From Lyophyllum atratum (taxonomy: Eukaryota > Basidiomycota > Agaricomycetes > Agaricales > Lyophyllaceae): a stretch of 64,000 nt of DNA. The DNA is taken from the NCBI GenBank assembly GCA_014905825.1, contig JACGCN010000001.1:2170001-2234000 (forward strand), given 5' to 3'. The notes beneath the pieces were generated by a model. It was not told where the DNA came from, did not search any database, and saw only the letters and a program-made list of their open reading frames with translations. Positions 23,201 through 35,909 of this stretch are shown one piece after another (position 1 is the stretch's first letter; each line of letters opens with the position of its first letter). The position numbers and the translations under genes are program-made.

Positions 23201-24192
23201 GGAAAGCCGCACATGGGAATGTGGCTGCCGCCCCACTTCCTTGTAGTGAGCTTAATGTTGAGAAGACGAGCTACTTCAATGGCCTGGTCAAAGTAAGACT
23301 TGGGCATTTGAGTAAGTATTTCAAGGGGATGGGTGCAATGTAAGTGACTTGGGCTTACTTCATAGAATTGACCGACTCTTGTGAGAAGGATGCAATGTGG
23401 AAATCTCCTGAGGTTTTCGAGGATCTCTCGAGCGAGAACATTTTGAGGCTGGTTATCAACTTTTGTCACACAACAAGTGAATAAATCATGTTCATACATG
23501 ACGTGCTTGCACGTACCACCAGGTTTTGTCGTCTTTGTGCGAGCAGATTTCTGCAGCGGATTAGAGAGTGCCAAAGGTTCTGTTTTTGCTCTCCTGCCCC
23601 GTTTTGGTTTCGCAATTGTTTCGACCCCATCACGAGGTGGGTGAGTAGAATCAGAAAGTAAAATCGCTTCAGCCTCTGATTTTGCTTTTCTACCACGTTT
23701 TGGCTTGATATCAATGTCACTGCCTGGGTAGATCGTCACGGTTAAAACTTGTGAAGGAGGGCTGGGCCATACTGGTATCTTTAGGTGGTTCGCCTGTGGT
23801 TGGTCCAGAGTTCAGGAGGCGAATAGAGGGGTCGGCTCCATCCAAGGCAACAGCCTTCGTGACCCTCCTCCGTTTTCGCGGAGGATCCGTCCCATGTTCA
23901 AGGGCGCCAGCTGATATAGCAGGTCAAAATTGGGTATATAATATTTTACGATTAAGTTACCATATGTAGTCCGGGTGTCGTGGACAGGTCCGCTCCGCCA
24001 TTCTGGCAATGGTTCTGCAACTGTCCCGTCTGGTCTGAGGAGACCTGTGGGGAGGTCAGCAAAGGCCTTGACTGTTTTTGTCGAGCCCCGTTTGGTAGCC
24101 GCACTCGGAAAAGACCTATGTAATGACCGGGTATGGTATGAGCAGGGTATATAGGTGGCAGCGCGTCGAAAGGATGTTGAGAGAACGACCAT
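20267..24192 (-). CDS. MSH1: Mitochondrial DNA mismatch repair protein Msh1 (MutS family), with frame problems
   Basis: MutS-type ATPase acting in mitochondrial DNA maintenance. The start at 24192 gives a presequence ([19 protein letters not shown]); an in-frame ATG exists at 24231. The mismatch-recognition domain I contains [38 protein letters not shown] and [11 protein letters not shown]. Core and clamp domains follow ([27 protein letters not shown]). The ATPase has Walker [50 protein letters not shown] and [11 protein letters not shown]. The end is [15 protein letters not shown]. Three places do not close cleanly: an in-frame TAG at 22657-22659, an extra base at 20718 inside Walker B (VIMDE becomes VIMD-stop after splicing), and an extra T at the donor 20515/20516 near VDETD. 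Either a decayed gene or local assembly indels. Confidence 0.82.
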
Positions 24193-24323
24193 GGACTCTG
24201 ACGCGTTTCTGGCAGGACCGTGTTTGGTCACGCCACATGTCGGAGTTTCAAGGGAAGATCATTCAAACCCAACGCGAATTTGACCCCGTTGTTGGCACTT
24301 CTCAAACGACCAAATTCGCAAAA
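24193..24323. promoter_or_regulatory. Short bidirectional promoter MSH1 / septin
   Basis: Only about 130 bases separate the two divergent start codons (MSH1 at 24192, septin at 24324). If the upstream MSH1 ATG at 24231 is used the gap is 92 bases. Both genes must share promoter elements. Confidence 0.5.
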
Positions 24324-26007
24324 ATGTCGTTCGCTGGAAGACGCAGGGGAAACAAAGTCAAGAAGGGTGTCCAATTCACCCTCATGGTCGTTGGTACGCT
24401 CTGCATATCCTTATTATCCTCTCACACGTTGCTCAACCTGTCCGGTCTTTTTCGTCGCGTTTGGGTATTGCCAACAGGCGCCTCTGGAACTGGCCGTACG
24501 ACCTTCGTTAACACTCTCTGTGAATCAGAGGTCTTGGCCCACAAGATCTCTGATGACCCAGGCACCGCTCACGTCGAGGAAGGCATTAGGATCAAGCCGG
24601 CCAACGTTGGTATGAACTTGTCCTCTTTTCTCTCCATCCTCGTCATCTCACCAACAATTTTTTGCAGAACTCGAAGAGGATGGTGTCCGCATTGCTCTGA
24701 CAATTGTTGACACGCCTGGTTTCGGTGATAACATCGATAATGAGTTTGCGTACGGCTCCTACCTTCCTTTCAGTCAAACTAGCCAACCTGACATCATGTT
24801 TCATAGCTTCCAGGAAATTGTTGGATATCTTGAACGCCAATACGATGATATCCTGGCCGAAGAGTCCCGCATCAAGCGTAACCCTCGTTTCAGGGATAAC
24901 AGGGTCCATGCTCTGCTCTATTTCATCCCCCCGACTGGGCATGCGTACGTACCCATCTATTCAACCTGCAGCCTCCGCTGATGGTTCCCCACAGATTGCG
25001 GGAGATGGACATTGAGCTGATGCGTCGTCTTTCGCCCCGAGTCAATGTCATTCCCGTGATAGGAAAGGCAGATTCGTTGACCCCCAGCGAGCTCAGGGGT
25101 TTCAAGAAGCGTGTACGTCTTGTACATGCTTTTTTCCGGTTGTGCCCCTGACTGACAAGTGTTTAGATTATGGAGGATATCGAGCACTATGACATCCCCG
25201 TATACAATTTCCCATATGACGTGGAAGAAGATGATGAGGAGACGATTCAAGACAATAGCGAACTTCGTGTACGTGTCTTCGTAACTGAAGTAAGCCTTCA
25301 GACCGTATTCACCTCACGCAATAGGCGCTCTTGCCGTTCGCCATCATTGGATCCGAAGAGGAGATTGAAATTGATGGACAGCCCGTCCGCGCAAGGATAT
25401 ACCCTTGGGGTATCGCTGAGGTTGATAACCCCAAACATTCGGACTTTAGCAGATTGAGGAGCGCCCTTCTTAAGTGAGTGTCTGATTGTCTGTCCTTAAG
25501 GTAGTCTCGCTGACTCTTCTAACCCAGCTCGCACCTGGGTGACCTGAAGTCCCTCACGCACGATGTCCTCTATGAGACGTACCGTACCGAGAAGCTTTCT
25601 AGGACCGTGCACGCTGACACTCAGTATGTATTGTCTTTTTGGACCGTCACGATCAATAGTCAGTGACACCATATTAGTGACTCGTCCATCCTTCCTGAGG
25701 AATTGGCCAACCAGAGCGTGCGTCTGAAGGAAGAACAGCTCCGCCGGGAGGAAGAAAAGGTGAATCTTGTGACACGTTTTGGCAGTCATTCATGTTGATG
25801 ACCTTGCTTTAGCTTCGCGAGATCGAACTCAAAGTGCAACGCGAGATCAACGAGAAGCGACAGGAATTGTTGGCGAAGGAGGAGTCCCTCAGGTGCGCAT
25901 TGATTCCATTCCCCAGGCAGATGTAGTTAAACTGACGTACTTCTGATTTCAGGAATCTGGAGAGCCGCCTCGCTGCACAAGGATCGCAGTCAGAGTTCCA
26001 GAACTAA
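24324..26007 (+). CDS. CDC11: Septin, Cdc11/AspA class
   Basis: A GTP-binding filament-forming septin acting at septa and polarity sites. After a basic N-terminus (MSFAGRRRGNKVKKGVQF) the first intron joins TLMVV to the P-loop GASGTGRTTFVNTLC. The GxxGxGRTT form, with Arg in place of Lys, is typical of the Cdc11/AspA branch. G3 is VDTPGFGD, followed by SRIKRNPRFRDNRVHALLYF, and G4 is VIGKADSLTP. The septin unique element includes YPWGIAEVDNPKHSDFSRLR. A C-terminal coiled coil (LKEEQLRREEEKLREIELK) ends in GSQSEFQN. About eight short introns. Class assignment rests on recalled similarity to AspA proteins. Confidence 0.92.
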
Positions 26008-26569
26008 GTGGGCTTGTGGAGAAGGTGACAGTATACCCCTATTTCTCTTACATTTGTTTGCTCTTTGTTAAGTACATTGGATCTGTATGTGCTGTCCTGT
26101 CCTTTACGAGTTTGCGGACCAGCTTCGTCTATTTTTGATACCTAATACCTTCCTTTGATGTTTTTTCTTAATTCGTTGGTGAATGTGTGAATGATTGAGC
26201 GAACGTGCTGTGGCGTGGGTCTAAATTGTTGTGGAGAAACTATTGTTCCAAGATCAACAAGCACGCTAAAGTAGTCGGTGAGGACCAACGCTCCGTTAGG
26301 CCCCGCTCAAGAGCCCCGTCGAGTGCCCTATCACTCGTTGATGCGCAAGGAAAGGGGTAGAGAGCCATCAGCGCTTGGTTGATCCTTTGTTTTCTTGATC
26401 CATTCAGGTCTGCATTCCACTGTTTGCATCCAAGGCGACAACTACAGCCGAACTACAGCAACGATCTCGCTGCTTCCTGGAGCTCGTCGATCACTTACCT
26501 CAGGATATCGAAGGTGAAATATAGTAGCTATCAGCTATTCTGCTTTGGCCGCCAGGGCTGGGGACGGAA
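26008..26569. other. Intergenic region septin / MIT-domain gene
   Basis: About 560 bases holding the 3' UTR of the septin gene (T-rich, 26030-26180) and the promoter of the MIT gene. I see no conserved frame, repeat or RNA gene in it. Confidence 0.5.
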
Positions 26570-29500
26570 ATGGAGATTGAATGGGAGTCAAGGACACCAA
26601 TGCCTCATCATTCGTCGCGCGACTGGCAAGACCCTTCACCTTCGACTCCCCCCCCTTCCTCCTTCGCATCGACATCTTCTGGATTTTCGCAGCGACGCCG
26701 TTCCTCTGCTGCCCACGTCCGACCTGCTGGACCGCCTCCCAATCTGCCAATTCCCAATGTACCTGCTGCCACAATTCCCGCGCCTTACGGTCTTGCAGTA
26801 GACCCGCCTGAGGAATCGCCAATCTATGTAAATGGACGAGACACCCGCGGAAGTACCTTCATCCGACCCTCACCCTCGCCCAATCTTGCAGCAGTAGTGT
26901 CATTTCCTCAGGCCTCCTCCTCGTACTACCCTATCACAACTGCCGATTCCTCAGTAGAGGACCTCTCTGATCCCCCACCACCGTCTATCCTCTATTCATC
27001 TTCATCACGGCCTTCCGACTATCAGCAGGACATTGCGCCAGACCGCCTAGCACCTCGGGAATCTCGCGGGGAACCCAGAGCGCCATCGTCGCGGCGTGCT
27101 TTGACAAGAGCTTTGGAGTTAGCTCGAGAAGCTGTTCAACTCGATTCTCTGAATGATAATCCTGAGGCTGCAGTTGAAGCATATGGACGCAGCGTTGCCC
27201 TCTTGAGCGAGGTGATGGAACGCGTTAGAAGAGGTGAAGACAGTACAGAATCTAGTCACAGAAGGCGACGAAGGAGGAGTGTCGCCGCTCAAGAGGAGGA
27301 AGTCAGGAGACTCCAAAATATCGTGCGTTTGAGTACGCTCATCATGTTACATTGACTGAATCTTCCTCCTCCTTATAGCACGATACATATGCAGACCGTA
27401 TGAACATCCTCAGCATCATCTACAGTATACCCACAGTGCCCTATTCATCGCCTACAATGTATTCGGCGCTAACCGAATCTGCGTCAATATCGCCCACAAC
27501 CTCCACTTCTCCATCGTCGGACTCATCCCCCCAGATACCCCAAAGCACCAATATTCCCTACAACGTTCAAAATCACCACTATCCTGATGAACAATCAGGA
27601 CATGATCGGGATTTTGACAGCACAGAAGCCATGAACTCGGTCATGTTCGCCCTTGATGACACAAACTATTCAGGATCGACGATCTCTGGACTTCCTTACA
27701 CGTCTCACCATCCATATGCTGTCCCCTACGAACCCCCGTCAGAGCATAGCTCCCCCGCCCCTGTAAGCCGTTCGTCCACGCTCTCAAGGCGTGTACGTGT
27801 GCCCTCCACTCTTCCACCAGCTCAGCCACCGCCTTCCGATTCACTACCTCCTGCACCTACGCCAGTCTTAGTCGAGCCTGTTCCTGATTCTGTGCCGCAA
27901 CAGAGACGTCTAGAAGTACGCACTCGTCAACGAGGGGAATCAGTGGGTCATAGCAGCGCAGGTTCTAATGGGTTAGAGGCATTGAAAGAGGAGCATGACG
28001 ATACTCTGTTGGATGGTTCCCAACAGAGCTTTGACGAATCCTTTGGGACAGACCCCACACACCTCGTCCCCGATACCCCTCGCAATGCGAAACGAGAATC
28101 ACATCCTCTCCCCCCTCTACCATCGCCGACGACAACATCGCCAGGGACCCCTCGTATTCCTATTCCTACCAGACCCCCCCTTTCTCCTCGCTTAGCAAAT
28201 ATAATTGCTCCCCGCCCGCGTGGATCATCTCAACTGACCACTCGCTCAGAGTTTGCTAGTCAACCGCAAATCATCAACCAGTCAACCAACCAAGGAACCA
28301 TCTTCCAGCGAAGGACAACAAAGCCCTCAGCACCCCCCACCCCTCGTTCATCGTCCCCGGCAGATTCGACTATATCAGCAGGGTCCGCTCCTGCACAGAA
28401 ATCTGCAGCTTCCTCGCTACCAGGTGCTACTTCTGTTGGGCTGTCAACGGGAAGGACGCGCTCTTTATCACAACCAGGTCGGCGTCCCTCTATCGTTGGG
28501 GATCGTATATCTACCCTTGATCAGCAACGGCCGCCATTACCCGGATCTGCTGCAACCAATGGAATTGGCATGCGGAAAGGCTCAACCTCGTCCAAATTGA
28601 ATCCTAATTCTCAGCCTACTCAGCTTTCCGTTCAGACGGACCTGCTGCCTCCGGTTGGAAACGTCGGCCTAATACCCCCTCCTCCGGTCTTCACGGGGAA
28701 TCTTCCCACCACTCCTACATCTCCACTACCACCAGCAGCACCAACTGATCCTCTTTTGAAACCGTACCACCTCATGAGTCTTTTAAGGAATACCATGACT
28801 TCCAGCACTGGCGGCTACGTGACTCGGAGGTTGCATGTTCCACATGAAGTGTGGTCTCAGGGCGGGGCGAAACTCTCGAACATACTGGAGAAGGTTCGCG
28901 TGGTTTCCATCCTATGCTCTGCGTTGGAGGATCTCCAGGTCAGCAGTTCGGAACATTTTGGAGCTGGGAATGTATGCAGCGGCCTTGCATTGGGTATCGG
29001 CAGCATTGGGAGGAAGGAGGCTGACGCGTGGCTAGCTAAACTGGAGGAATTTTCGTCAGTGTGCGATGGGGTCGTGACGAACTTCGGGAAAAAGCTAGGT
29101 GTAGGAGAGGGCTTTGTTCTCAAGAAGACGACATGGAGTAACAAGCTTACTCGCGGTTTTGATAAATTCACAACTGGCAAGAAGTAAGACCCTAGGTTTT
29201 ATCATTGTTGTGATTGACTAACGTTCTATCAGTTTGGATTCGCCAGCTACATATGTCCGGGGTCTCGAGAAGCTCTTCCTGCATGCGCAACTTCTTGACG
29301 AACATACGAAGGCAATACTATCTCAGCCTGTCGCCCCTGCCTATGCCGCTTTTCCCGTCGACATTCGCACCTCGACGGAACAAAAGTTAAAGCGCGCCTC
29401 GGAGTTCTTCGCCAGCGTCGTGCTAACGTTCGTCATCCGGGATCTGTCACAACTCCTTGATAAATACGCGAAGAAATGCGAGAAGTGGCTTGCCGAATGA
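26570..29500 (+). CDS. MIT-domain protein with long disordered region
   Basis: Probably a fungal-specific adaptor: MIT domains bind ESCRT-III tails or related helices. Three exons: 26570 to about 27323, 27379 to 29186, and 29232 to 29500. Residues about 175-275 form the MIT helices, with ALTRALELAREAVQLDSLND, AAVEAYGRSVALLSEVMERV and, after the first intron, HDTYADRMNILS. Between helices 2 and 3 lies a basic loop with RRRRRR. A Pro/Ser/Thr-rich disordered stretch of some 400 residues follows. The C-terminal 180 residues are folded-looking: KPYHLMSLLRNTMTSSTGGYV, RRLHVPHEVWSQGG, LEKVRVVSILCSALEDLQ and VRGLEKLFLHAQLLDEHTK. I do not recognise this C-terminal domain. The two parts join in frame, so this is one gene. 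Confidence 0.8.
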
Positions 29501-29998
29501 TCGGTTTTCGCAAGTCAATTTTGGCGTTCGTATATCGTCAGGCCGCTCAGGATCTCTGGCTAGCGGGCGGAAGTACCTGCACGGTATGTGCAGCTAGTTT
29601 CACACACGGTGGAACATTATTCTTGTATTTATGCTTGCCAGGATTTAGAGTGTTTGTGATGCCCAGATTATCTCCACGTCTGCACATCTTGCCCATTTTT
29701 GTCAAATTCGTTCAGAACCTCTCCCCATTCCTGTCATGATAATATGGTTTTACTACATTGTTCATCACTTACCTTTCTCTTCTCTTCTATTGTATTTTGG
29801 GCTCGGTTTGTGCACGTTGTTTCGACAAATAAATGTAGGAATTATAATTTACTTTCTCTCGATCTAGAGGTACATGTCGTGCACATTACAACTCATAAGC
29901 TGGCAAAAAGGTAAGTATAAGAAACAAGAAAAGGAATATATACAGCGTGAATAGATATCGAATAATTATACTCAATAAGTGGATCAGGACGGGGCTCT
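29501..29998. other. Convergent 3' region MIT gene / IES1-like
   Basis: About 500 bases between two facing stop codons. It is AT-rich (29740-29990), with several TAATA/AATAAA-like strings (aataaa at 29828) that could serve polyadenylation of the MIT gene. No coding features seen. Confidence 0.5.
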
Positions 29999-31934
29999 TT
30001 ACACAGCGTTATAACGTCGATCCGGTTCGGGAGTTGGCTCTTTACGACGAAGTTCGTTGATAACCTTTAGACGGCGAACTGCAAGGCATTCAAAAGCGTT
30101 CGGTTTGAAAAGTAACGCCTTACTGTAGTCATAGCGCAGATGCTCATCAGCGCCTTCTTCATCCGAGTCAAGAAGGGGGTCTGTAGTTGTGACGATATGC
30201 CAAGCCTCTGCGAGAAATACTTCCGGTCAATCCTGGTCCAGGGAACTGTGTGGGCATGTAAATCCTTACGTTGCAACATTGACCTCGGTGGGGTAGGCGG
30301 TACATGTCGTGAGCGATAACTGTCGTGCTTCTTGAAGGGAGGAGCCGCAACTACCGTTGGGCTTTGGGGATATGGTGAATATCTATGTCGATGATGATGT
30401 CGATAGGGACCGGGTGGTTCTGGTGTTGCACTTGACATACGACGGTGGAGCTGGTGATGGGGTTCAGTTTGCACCTGAGGTTGATACCGGTATTGATGCT
30501 GTGGATATTGATTCTGTGTGATCGGGGGTGCAGCTAGTGTCCAAGCCATGAGAAAACCGCAGAATCAAGGAATGAGAAGACGCACGTCTGGAAGCCAGTA
30601 AGTCGTACTCGTCATCACTTTCCGGAGCTGCTGGAGGCGTGGATATCTCCCGCTCTCGGGCCTTCGCTTCCTTCAATCGTAACCGACGTAATGCGGCGGA
30701 GGCTGCCTTTTTCTGTTTCGCAGTGGCTGATGTTTTCGCCTTATCGGCAGCTCCACGTTTACCTTTCGGCTTGGTTTCTTCGCTCTTCTGGATAGAATCG
30801 TCATCTTCATCGCCCATTACGCTCCCTGCAGCCGATGTTTTACTTTGCTTGACTGTTTCCTTTGCTCCGTGACTCTTCAGAATGTCGGCTCTTTGTGCGA
30901 CAAGTTTTTCCGCCAATGTCTTCTCTTCGTCAGGATCCACGTTCTCCTTGTTCGCCTCAGAATCTGAAAGGAACACAAGCGTCGGAGTGTTCCCCCGTCT
31001 GCTGTCGGCGAAAGGATTGCACAGACCGTCGTCGTCGTAATCATCATCATTATCCGCCACTGGCGACTCTAGATAGTGGTAACAGAGCCAGAGGAAGGCT
31101 TGCGCGCGGCTGAGAGATGAGACGTTTTCACGAATGAAGAGATCGATAAAGTCGAGCTTGTCAGAGAAGTGCAGGTGACCAGTGGGCTAATTTTGATTGG
31201 GTCACTCAACAAAACGTCGCACCGAGGAAATGATCACGCACAGCTGAATGGTTGGCGAGGACAAAGATGAGGTTCGTTACCGTTGTCGAAGGGACTTGGC
31301 CCGACTTCTGTTGGAATTAAGGCTGAGTGAGACGCGAAAAAACCATGTAACACAATTAAAATTACGCACGACTCGGGCAAGGATATCTGCAGGTGTCGAG
31401 GGTGTGTTGCCTTTATCATTTTCTAAGACGTTCGACTTTAGTATGTGTTTGATGCGGGGCGCGTCTTGGAGGTTCCCATTCGTTCTCTGAAGTGCAGGTA
31501 TCGGGTGGTACGTTCGGATGGCAGTTTTCATTTCAGGAAAGACTGGACAGACGATAATAAGCATCTTCTGCAATAGGGAGTTGCGAACATAACCTACAGC
31601 TCATAGTGGTATTGACCCGTCCGACATTGACAAGGAGCGCAAGCATAGCGAAATCCTCTGCGAACATGTTGGAGTCTGCCATCTTGTCTTTGAGGGCCTT
31701 AGTGGCCTTTGGGGAATGCAGGATAGTCTTCAGATAGAGGTCCCGGAAGGTGATTTTAGGGGCCGGTGTGTCACCGGAGGGATATGGGTCGGTGAACACT
31801 TCGTGCGTGTCATGGAAGATGTGATGGAGAACGTCATATTGGATGTCGACGCGGGTGAGAGGCTCGCCGTCGACGCGTTTGAGAGCAACAGTCCTCTTCT
31901 GAGGGGCGGACGGGCTGGGACGTCGCGAAGACAT
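29999..31934 (-). CDS. INO80 chromatin-remodelling complex subunit 1-like (Ies1)
   Basis: The predicted protein resembles the conserved core of fungal Ino Eighty Subunit 1. Exon 1 (31934) codes the basic motif and EPLTRVDIQYDVLHHIFHD, ITFRDLYLKTILHSPKATK and LLVNVGRVNTTMS, then splices to FFPEMKTAIRTYHPIPALQ and DAPRIKHILKSNVL. Next come TTVTNLIFVLANHSAV and HFSDKLDFIDLFIRENVSS, SRAQAFLWLCYHYLES, an acidic stretch (DNDDDYDDDGLCNPFADS) and a Lys/Ala-rich coiled coil (TAKQKKAASAALRRLRLKEA). The C-terminus has AWHIVTTTDPLLDSDEE and ADEHLRYDYSKALLF, ending near 29999. About six introns. A second, frame-broken copy lies at 42.1-43.8 kb in opposite orientation. The Ies1 assignment is from recalled motifs. 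Confidence 0.72.
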
Positions 31935-32354
31935 TGTAGCCACACTCAGACTGCCACTGACACCATGTAACGGAACAACTTGTTTTACTCACGTGGCATG
32001 GAATGAATGGAGTACTTCTACAATAATTCACACCTTGTAAATTACTCGATAAGCCAATAACAGTAGTGTAGACTAGGACGGAAAGCCAGATGATAAGTAA
32101 CGAGAACGAATATGTTAAAGATACAGTGAATGTGTGTCAAAATGAATTCCACAGAGAAAAAGTGACCGACGAAGGGTATGAGAGCTTGGTATGATGCAAA
32201 ATGGTATCTCCGGGAAGTAAAAAGATCCATGACTGAAAGACTGCCAGAGAAACAGAGGTACGAGCGGCTAACTGGCGGGGCGCACCGGTTTTTCCGTGGG
32301 CGGGAACAGCCAAATGAGAACAGGGTCATTCGGACACTGATGCTGTTGCTGACC
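31935..32354. other. Intergenic region IES1-like / alpha-beta hydrolase
   Basis: About 420 bases: the promoter of the IES1-like gene on one side and the 3' end of the hydrolase gene on the other, both on the minus strand. AT-rich around 32030-32110. No gene seen. Confidence 0.5.
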
Positions 32355-35300
32355 CTATTGCCAGAACGACAAGACGTGTTCAAGAACATCTACCACCACA
32401 CTGCTCCGATACATCAGCCCGTGATCTGCGCCTTTGACCACCTTGACTGAACATCTGTCCTCCCCCATATTCTTTGCCATCCATCTCACAGCGTTCTCAG
32501 CGATCTTCTCGTCTTTGTCCCCGTACCACACCTTGACATGGTGAGGATACGATGTATAAGAAAATCCCCAAGGGTGATTCTCGTGGTTGAGAATCTGCAA
32601 AAGATCGTTATGGGTGCCTTTTGCTGACTCGGCGTGCGATGCAGCAATCAACGCATTGCCCAATGCCGCTTGGTATGTACTGCTAGGGCCCACGCTGGCA
32701 GTGAATGAGTTTGTAGTGCTCATCGATGGTGAAGAGGGCATCGATGATGTGGACTTCGGGGAAGTGAAAGATATTGATCTGCGTCCACTGGATCTGCTGT
32801 ATGGCCCATTCGAGGCGGTCGAGAACCTCGGGGGTGTAGCTGCGAAGGGATCTCTGTCAGGGAGAGATACCTCCGACTGGGTTTTAGACCAGCCGAGGTC
32901 ATTAAAGCCCAGCCCAACCTCTATTTGCAGCGAGGGCGGCAGGGGGAGCTGGGGACTGGGAAGTTCGGATTTCTTCGACGCAACAGATCTACTTTTCAGA
33001 GAGCCCATCGATCGCAGGGCCTTCAACTTCTTTCCTCCCGGTAAAGACTTCTCTTCGGGAGGGGACTGAGGAGAATTTGAGGATCCCTTCAGTCGATTCA
33101 AGAAGCCTCGAGAAGTTTTCCTCTTGTTGACGGGCTTCATATCGCCCACCGGTGGACTTTGCAGTGACGCACGCGTGCTCCCCGCTCCCAAGGTGCTCTG
33201 GCTCCCGAAACGACCTTCAAAATCTCTCAAATCGTCGTATTCACTGAAAGTTGATCCAATGCTAGGACGAGGTCGGCTTTCATGAAGGGATGCGTGATAC
33301 ACATCGAGGTTTCCATTTGTACGTGGCGATGACGCTCGGCGTTCGGGCGAGGGCTTTGATATGTCTCGGGCATTATACCCGATCCCTTCATACGCGATAG
33401 TGGGAGGCTTCCCGATCATCCACGCCTGTATCTTCCATTCAGCAGCCTGCGCAGTCTTCAGTATGCCATTAGGAACATATTTCAACCACTTGTAACCACC
33501 TGTCCCACAACAATCAGTCAAGTAACTTCATTATTTCCAGATGATGGAACATACTGCTCTCACTGCCGCCAACCCAAGGAGCCAGTAAACAGATATCACC
33601 ACGGATGCGTCCGGGAGCCTTGTTGGCAAAAGAAAGCGCGTATGGTGCGCCAGCAGAGTGTGCCATAACGCTACACTGTCTGATATGAAGTAAATCAAGA
33701 ACCTCTTCTACCACGGATGCCCACTGCATGATGCCCTTAGAAGATTTCGACCGAGGTTCAGTGCGTCCGAGACCCCAGCTATGAGTGCTGTAAGTCGAAA
33801 GATGCCAGACAACGGAAGAAAAAGGTTCACGGACCGGTCTATCGTGATAAGCCTGAGGTTCATTATTTCCGCCATTTCATCGTATAAGCCAATGATATGC
33901 CGCACACATCCCAATCCCAAGAAAATTACCACAGGGAAACCCGTAGGACTGCCTAGATCTGAAAGACTGACAGTCAAGGGGTTGTCTTGAGAGGCATGTG
34001 GTGATCGAGTGAGGCGTAGTAAGGTTGTTAATTTGCTGGAACGCAGGTACGTTGCCACCTCATGAGAGGCAGAGGACGGTTTCATCAGGGAAATAAAGCT
34101 GCTGGCATCAAGAGGGGAATGTGGGTAATGAGTTGAGCCAATGGACGAAGAATAGATAGAGGCAGCGCCAGGGTCTGAGCGAGGGGAATAGATACTGGCG
34201 TTATCAGATATTGCGGAGTGACGTTTCAGAAAAGAGGATGGTGGAGCAGCTGGGGGGCGGGGTTTCACTAGCAGTTGACTGCGCAAAGTTCGTTGCACTT
34301 CATCGGCCACGCTATCTACGGAGGAACGCGATAATAATTCAGCCTCCTCTTCAAGAGTAACAGGTTCCGGCTCCGATTCCGGCTCTTCGTGGACAGTGGC
34401 ATGGCCCTGACTATGGGCGTAATACGAGGAAGATCGAGCGGTGGATGGCCTCGATCGCACTTGCCCTTCTGCTGGAGCATGCGTGCGGATTATGTCAGAA
34501 ATTGAAGGGACGATGGTCCTTGCCATTTCAGCGGTAGTCTTCCTAGGCGTTGCGCTCAGCGTCGAACTCCAGGGTCTGGTAAGTTCCTGGGTTGGTGGGG
34601 TAGGGGTGGGAATGGGGGTGATGGTTGAGTTAGATGCGGATCGAGAAGGCGATGGACGTGTACGACGGGGAGGGGGACGCGATGTCGAAACAGCTGCATC
34701 ACCCTGATCGTCGTCCGAGTCGCTTGAGTAATTGGGCATGACGTTGCGCTTCGGACGTCGGGCTTTTCCTCCTCCAAGAACAATCCCTGGAGGGGGTGTC
34801 GGCAGCGGAGGCAGGTAAAGAGGGTGATGACCAGGTATGCCGAACCTCGTACGGTTCGAGATGCTCGTGCTACTGGACAATATGTCGTCCCCTCCATTCA
34901 TGCCATCTACAAGGGCGTCCATCATCTCCACTCCGAAAACGGGGGCAGCAACGACAACAGGAAAATGTTCAAAGGACTCCCTAGAAGGATTAAAATCCAC
35001 TGGCGTACGGGGTGGTGTTTCGGTATGTTGAGTTGACGATGACCCAGAAAATCGAAGCTGGGGTATAGGCTTCTTCCCAATTTGATCGACCTGAAGGGCC
35101 AGTCCTTGAGCGTACCCGCGAATACTGAGTAGGAGTCGTGGGTGTTACAACATCTTCTGAGGAATCGAATGTAGGGAATGCATACGACGGTTCCACGGAA
35201 CCGTGACGAGGGTTTTCTGGTCCAGATAGAGTCTTGGTAGACGGGGAATTTCGATGGCCTTTCGACTTCGATGGGCGGGCGTTGGTGGTCGTCTTAGGTC

Positions 35301-35499
35301 GAGGGTATGCTTCAAAGTAAGTTGATCGTGAAGGGTGCGACGGCCTCGAAGAGTCAAGGGTGTTTGGATCGAGTGGGGGTGGTGACTTGTCCTTCTCACG
35401 GCGGAGAGAAAGGAAAGATGAGCTCCGTCGAGGTACGCGATTGGACGAGCTACTGCCAGAACCGCCTAGGATCTGGGGACGAGAGAGTACGGCCTGCAT
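32355..35499 (-). CDS. Alpha/beta hydrolase with long disordered N-terminal region
   Basis: A large fungal hydrolase of unknown substrate. The start at 35499 (MQAVLSRPQILGG) opens about 450 disordered residues rich in Ser/Pro/Arg, spread over two exons. The hydrolase fold then begins around LTVSLSDLGSPTGFPVVIFLG. The nucleophile elbow is CSVMAHSAGAPYAL (Ser of HSAGA, G-x-S-x-G-like with His in the first position). LLAPWVGGSE follows, and a Ser-rich insertion of about 200 residues (33.3-32.7 kb) separates it from HVKVWYGDKDEKI (candidate catalytic Asp) and KGADHGLMY (candidate His). The last residues are LEHVLSFWQ. About four introns. The catalytic triad positions suggest an active enzyme; I cannot name the substrate. 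Confidence 0.8.
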
Positions 35500-35909
35500 G
35501 GCGCTGATCTAGGAGGAAAGAGGGAGGGGTATTGAGCCGAATAAATAACGAACGACGAATTCGAACGAATGAGAGTCGGAACAGATCGCGAAGAAGGGCG
35601 CTGTGACGAGCAAGACGGACAGCGCGTTGTCAACAGCGCCGTTGAGCTCAGCCCTTGAGCCTGAGACCAGTTTCACAGTTCTTCGAAGTGGAAGAAAAAC
35701 GAATATTGCCACCGCTCATTCTTCGATCCGGTCAGGTGGCCGCCATCAATTTGATATTTGTCCAGTTTTCCTTATATGTCGCGCGGTACAGTACCATGCA
35801 TCCGTATATTAACATTTCAAAGGCGTTGAGAATGATGGAACTACGTAGAGTAAGTAGGTATGAGTGCAGGGTATATATGTGTGTGTAGTTATGCATGCAG
35901 AATAGATCT
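35500..35909. promoter_or_regulatory. Upstream region of the hydrolase gene
   Basis: About 410 bases between the hydrolase ATG and the end of the broken F-box gene. It should contain the hydrolase promoter. No open frame with recognisable motifs. Confidence 0.4.
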
